A stretch of 49,101 nt of DNA from an uncultured Coriobacteriia bacterium. Its GTDB lineage: Bacteria > Actinomycetota > Coriobacteriia > Coriobacteriales > QAMH01. Below, one piece after another: positions 45,475 to 49,101 of the stretch. The DNA lies in the NCBI GenBank assembly GCA_959608885.1, contig CAUHSG010000013.1, forward strand, positions 1 through 49,101. The letters run 5' to 3'. A program made the position numbers and the translations under genes. Under the pieces are notes generated by a model. It was not told the DNA's origin, did no database searches, and saw only the letters and a list, made by a program, of their open reading frames with translations. Each line of letters begins with the position of its first letter. The first letter of the stretch is position 1.

Positions 45475-48342
45475 CTATTCCATCCTCAGGGCATCAACGA
45501 TGTCGCCCTTGCGGCAGCGATGCAGGCCGTAGAGCACACTTGCGGCCATGACCACGATCACGAGCCCGCAGCCCAGGACGAGGTACATCCACGGCGGCGT
45601 GTAGGGTAGCCCGCGCATGGATATGCCGAGCGCCATGTAGAGCAGGTAGCTCACGCCAAGTGATACGATGATGCCAGGGATGAGCCCTCGTAGGCCGTAT
45701 CCGATGCATTCGCAGCCTATCATCGATCGGAACTGGTGCGTTCCCATGCCGATGGACTCCATGACCGCGAACTCGCGCTTGCGCAGAATGAGGCCATTGG
45801 TCATGGTGTTGAACACGTTGGCAAGCGCGATGAGCGTGAGTATGAACGAGAACAGGAAGCAGAACAGATTTACCACGGTCACCATCATGGTCATGGACTG
45901 CTCCTGTGCCTTGTTGTCCGTCACCTGGTTGAAGTAGACCTTGTAGCCGGCTTCCTCGAAGGTGGAGCCGAATGCGGAAAGCTCCTTGACTGCCTCTTCG
46001 CCATCGATGGTGTCGAAGCCAGCCGAGAAGGATACGGTCCTTGTCGCGCCGATGGGGGGCAAGGTACCGAGGTCATCCAAGGAGACGACGATTGTCGCCC
46101 CGCTGCTCGAGGCGATGCAAGCGGGCCTCTTTTCCGCCAGCCCCACGACTTCGACGGGCGTGCGCACGAGCTCGTTGGCTGCAAGCCTCTGGTCCGTGTA
46201 GCCACCGTCTTTCTCCCATCGCGTGAACTCGAACGTCTCCTTGCCGTCGTTGTTGATATCAGACACCACAACGCTTGCCGTGGCCGTCTCATCACCCTTG
46301 ATGCCGGTCACGATGTCGAGTGTGCCGGTCTTGACGAAGAGTTCGTCATAGCTATACACACTTCCGGTATTGCCGTAGCCCTCGCGCACGGCGATAGCGG
46401 CGGGAGTGTCGCCGTTTTCCGGGAGCTCGATGCCGTTGTCCTTCGCATAGGCTGCGAACCCGTCGGCAGGCAGGTAGACGACGAAGAGCGGCGTGGGCAC
46501 GCTTTCGTCTACGATGCAGCTCGGGGCGACCGTGTCGTTCCATGCGCTTCCCGCCATTGGCAGCGGGACGAACGCCCCTTGGGTCGAGACGAGCGCCCAT
46601 CCCAGAGGCGTCACGCCTTGCACGGCACTCGCCTGAGCGTAGACGTCGGCACCAGTCGCCTCGATAACCGAAGGTGTGGCCGCCCGTTCGTCGGTGGGTT
46701 CCAGGGAAACCGTCATGGAGACATCGGCTTCTGAGAGGTTGCCCGCCACCTTCGTGAACATGCCGAGCTGCGTGGAAAGCGAGCCTGCCGTCATGAGCAA
46801 GACGATGGCGAGTGCGAGCGAGACGGATGCGGCGCGCCCTTTGGAGGCATTGCGCCGGTGGTTGATGGAGGCGAGCTGGCCTCCGATGCCGAAGACGCTG
46901 CCTGCGAGCCCCCGGCGTTTCCAGGGAGTCCCGGCAGAGCTGTGCCTGCCAGAGGCTTTCAGCGCTCGGGACGCTATGCGTACCGTCGAGCTCTGACGCA
47001 AGGCGTCGATGGGGGAGACGCGCGCGGCGCGCAAGGCGGGAATCCACACGCTCACGAGCACCGTCAGAGCCGTGAGGACCATGGCGAAGAGCACGACGCG
47101 CCAATCCACGACCAGGTAGAAGCTGCTCCATTGCCCGCCTAGGATGCTTGCGATGGAGGTGCCGAGCCACGCAAAGATGCCCGCGCAAGCGCCCAGGCCT
47201 ATGGCGATGCCGACGGGGATACCGATGATGGCGATGATGCTGCCTTCCAATAGCACCGAGCGTCGCAGCTGGCGCCTGGATGCGCCAATCGAGGCAAGCA
47301 GGCCGAATTGCCGCATGCGCTCGTTGACCGAGATGGCAAAGGCGTTGTAGATGAGCGAGACGCAGGCCGCGATGATAATGACGGCGAGGATGGCCACCAA
47401 GTAGAAGAAGGTCTGCCAGATGGATCCGTGATCGCTGAAGCCCATGTAGCGCAGGAGGTTTACGTGGGTCTGGATGTCCGCGCCGGGAAAGAGCTCCGCG
47501 GTGCGCTCCCGGACCTGCTTTACGGTGGAGACGCCGGAAAGGTTGACGAAGGTCTGGATGTCTCCCGCAGCGCTTTCGTCAGCGGTGAGGGCGGCTGGTC
47601 CCGCTCCGGTCATGAGCGTCCAATTGCCCGTTGCCGCGAAGCCGACGACGGTATAGCTACGCTCGGTGACGTCGACGAGCTCCTCGTCGAACTTGCTCTC
47701 GTCAGCCTCCGAATCGAGATAGCCCATGGTGGAGTTGAGGGCAGAGCCATCCTCGATGCTGTAGCCCTTGGGCTCGAACTCGGGGTCGTAGTCACCGACG
47801 GCGAATGAGCCGCCGCTCATGCTTCCCTGCTCGCCGGGCGCAAGAACGGCTCGACGGTTGCCCACGTCGAGGGTGATGGTGTCGCCGAGCGCAATGGTGC
47901 TATTGCGCTGCCAGGTGCTCGGCAGCATGATCTCTGCGGCATTCTGGGGCAGGCGCCCCTCGGCCACGCGCACGCCGCAAAGCTCCTCGATCGAGCCGGT
48001 TCCGGTCAGTATGGGCAGGTAGATGCCGAGCGTCACCCGCTGCTCGTCCGACAACCCGGCAAATCCCACGTCCTGCAGCGTCGCGAGCGTCTCCACGTCC
48101 GTCGCGTCCTCGGCCGACGCGATCTCTTCCCGCGTCTTCTCATCGTCGGGCAAGACGACCTGCGACATCCACGTGCCGTTGGCCGTCGCCTCGTTGCGCA
48201 GGAGGTAATCGGTGGCCGAGACGTAGGAGGAGAGCACGGCGACGAGCAGCGCCGCCGCCAGGGCGACGCCGGCGATGGTGACGATGGTGCGGGCGGCCGA
48301 GTCCCGCAGGGACTTGACGGTAAACGATGTCATGGCCTTCAT
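45475..48342 (-). CDS. MacB/FtsX-type ABC transporter permease, large
   Basis: A 955-residue membrane protein with a duplicated FtsX-like layout. An N-terminal helix (I-V-T-I-A-G-V-A-L-A-A-A-L-L-V-A-V-L) is followed by a large extracellular domain to about 320. The first FtsX core of three helices lies at about 330-460 (I-I-A-A-C-V-S-L-I-Y-N-A-F-A-I, then R-Q-F-G-L-L-A-S-I-G-A-S). Then come another helix, a second extracellular domain, and a C-terminal FtsX core at about 840-955 (F-S-F-I-L-T-L-I-A-L-A-N-V-F-N-T, A-V-M-E-S-I-G-M-G). This class moves lipids, peptides or drugs mechanically rather than by a channel. Its start overlaps the ATPase stop by 4 bases. The substrate is unknown. Confidence 0.92.
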   Translation of the reverse strand: MKAMTSFTVKSLRDSAARTIVTIAGVALAAALLVAVLSSYVSATDYLLRNEATANGTWMSQVVLPDDEKTREEIASAEDATDVETLATLQDVGFAGLSDEQRVTLGIYLPILTGTGSIEELCGVRVAEGRLPQNAAEIMLPSTWQRNSTIALGDTITLDVGNRRAVLAPGEQGSMSGGSFAVGDYDPEFEPKGYSIEDGSALNSTMGYLDSEADESKFDEELVDVTERSYTVVGFAATGNWTLMTGAGPAALTADESAAGDIQTFVNLSGVSTVKQVRERTAELFPGADIQTHVNLLRYMGFSDHGSIWQTFFYLVAILAVIIIAACVSLIYNAFAISVNERMRQFGLLASIGASRRQLRRSVLLEGSIIAIIGIPVGIAIGLGACAGIFAWLGTSIASILGGQWSSFYLVVDWRVVLFAMVLTALTVLVSVWIPALRAARVSPIDALRQSSTVRIASRALKASGRHSSAGTPWKRRGLAGSVFGIGGQLASINHRRNASKGRAASVSLALAIVLLMTAGSLSTQLGMFTKVAGNLSEADVSMTVSLEPTDERAATPSVIEATGADVYAQASAVQGVTPLGWALVSTQGAFVPLPMAGSAWNDTVAPSCIVDESVPTPLFVVYLPADGFAAYAKDNGIELPENGDTPAAIAVREGYGNTGSVYSYDELFVKTGTLDIVTGIKGDETATASVVVSDINNDGKETFEFTRWEKDGGYTDQRLAANELVRTPVEVVGLAEKRPACIASSSGATIVVSLDDLGTLPPIGATRTVSFSAGFDTIDGEEAVKELSAFGSTFEEAGYKVYFNQVTDNKAQEQSMTMMVTVVNLFCFLFSFILTLIALANVFNTMTNGLILRKREFAVMESIGMGTHQFRSMIGCECIGYGLRGLIPGIIVSLGVSYLLYMALGISMRGLPYTPPWMYLVLGCGLVIVVMAASVLYGLHRCRKGDIVDALRME

Positions 48343-49022
48343 GCGCGTATCCTCTCGTCGGATACGATGCGGCCGTCCTCGATCGCGATGATGCGGTCGG
48401 CCGACAACGCGATGTCCTCGTCATGCGTGATGACGATGAGCGTCTGCCCCGCATCGCGGTTCGCCGACTCGAGCAACGCCATGATCTCGCGGGAGTTCTG
48501 CGTGTCGAGATTGCCCGTCGGTTCGTCGGCGAGCACGATGGCGGGGTTGTTCATGAGGGCGCGTCCGATGGCCACGCGCTGCTGCTGGCCGCCGGAGAGC
48601 TGGTTGGGCAGGCGGTTGCCGTAGCCCTCCAACCCCAGGGTGTGCATGAGTGATGCGAGGCGCTCCTCGTTCACGCTGCGTCCGTCGAGGGCGACGGGAA
48701 GGGTGATGTTCTCGATGACGTTGAGTATGGGCACGAGGTTGTAGAACTGGTAGACGAGGCCCACCTCGCGGCGCCGGAACACGGCGAGTTGCTCGTCCGT
48801 GCGCGCGTAGATGTTCGCGCTGTTGAGCTCGACGGTACCCGACGTGGGACGGTCAACCCCGCCGATGAGATGCAGAAGCGTCGACTTGCCCGACCCCGAT
48901 GCTCCTACGATGGCGACGAACTGGCCTTCCGGAATCGAAAACGAGACGTCGTCTAGCGCACATGTCGCCTGCGCTCCCTTACCGTAGACCTTCGTCAGGT
49001 TGCTGACCTTGAGGATGTCCAT
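48339..49022 (-). CDS. MacB/LolD-type ABC transporter ATP-binding protein
   Basis: A 227-residue ATPase for the adjacent large permease. Walker A is G-A-S-G-S-G-K-S-T, signature L-S-G-G-Q-Q-Q-R, Walker B A-I-V-L-A-D-E-P-T-G-N-L-D, and H-loop V-I-T-H-D. The ADEPTGNLD string is diagnostic of the MacB/LolD/FtsE group. AGGAG precedes the ATG. The end R-I-R-A-stop shares ATGA with the permease start, so the two are translationally coupled. Confidence 0.96.
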   Translation of the reverse strand: MDILKVSNLTKVYGKGAQATCALDDVSFSIPEGQFVAIVGASGSGKSTLLHLIGGVDRPTSGTVELNSANIYARTDEQLAVFRRREVGLVYQFYNLVPILNVIENITLPVALDGRSVNEERLASLMHTLGLEGYGNRLPNQLSGGQQQRVAIGRALMNNPAIVLADEPTGNLDTQNSREIMALLESANRDAGQTLIVITHDEDIALSADRIIAIEDGRIVSDERIRA

Positions 49023-49057
49023 GGTTGCTCCTTTCCGCGGATGAGACAGTTGCCGCC

Positions 49058-49101
49058 GGGGCGCTTTTGTCTCTTTTGCGCAATTGAGACAAAAGCGCCC
49101 C
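49058..49101. terminator. 16-bp-stem hairpin at the window edge
   Basis: GGGGCGCTTTTGTCTC (49058-49073) pairs perfectly with GAGACAAAAGCGCCCC (49086-49101), loop of 12 bases. It lies upstream of the ABC operon; which upstream transcript it ends is outside the window. It resembles 37831-37857 in core and loop. Confidence 0.7.

Overview
The window is high-GC, densely packed bacterial DNA. Gene content points to an anaerobic, gut-type actinobacterium of the class Coriobacteriia (Eggerthella/Slackia/Adlercreutzia-like). The clues are a LuxR regulator fused to a 12-helix membrane domain, divergent from a molybdopterin oxidoreductase operon; a Tat-type molybdopterin oxidoreductase remnant; a LytTR/DUF3021-like pair; GTG/TTG starts; and strong Shine-Dalgarno sites. 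The taxonomic call is inference from content only. I saw no rRNA, tRNA, transposase or CRISPR.

Layout. 1-8.8 kb: partial antiporter, a ferrochelatase-like protein lacking both catalytic residues, a TIM-barrel protein, purF, a FIST-domain protein, a LysR regulator, and a GMP synthase synthetase subunit without its glutaminase. 9-12 kb: an ABC exporter and an AAA/DUF4143 ATPase behind a perfect 24-bp palindrome. 12-16.7 kb: a sodium:solute symporter, a metallophosphoesterase/ArsS-like radical SAM fusion, and a small membrane protein. 16.8-23.6 kb: LuxR-membrane regulator divergent from a transhydroxylase/catechol-dehydroxylase-like pair (Mo subunit plus Fe-S subunit, overlapping ATGA) and an MFS transporter, bounded by 25-bp direct repeats. 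23.8-29 kb: LytTR/DUF3021-like pair, then an overlapping operon of MarR, solute-binding lipoprotein, permease, ATP-grasp ligase and flavin/ferredoxin protein behind a 20-bp palindrome. 28.9-32.4 kb: pstSCAB on the minus strand. 32.6-40 kb: a dmsA'-'pdxT chimera, DUF488, a tyrosine phosphatase, canonical hemH, thpR and several small housekeeping genes. 39.8-45.2 kb: an antitoxin with a gutted YoeB-type toxin, a thioredoxin, a secreted D-x-D-x-D-G repeat protein followed by an ECF sigma factor and RsgI-like anti-sigma factor, LysR, a PQ-loop protein and an XRE membrane regulator. 45.5-49 kb: a MacB/FtsX-type ABC transporter.

The two strongest leads are these. First, three intergenic repeat arrays (24875-25025, 36141-36332, 45195-45384) are built from a CGTTTTCCTAGG core. 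Copies lie 40-41 bp apart, point inward from both sides, and have exactly 23 bp between the two inner cores in every array. Second, the Mo/Fe-S/MFS/LuxR cassette resembles pyrogallol transhydroxylase and gut catechol dehydroxylase systems and probably handles a plant- or host-derived aromatic compound. The window also preserves several clear decay scars: the chimera, the toxin remnant and the catalytically stripped ferrochelatase paralog.
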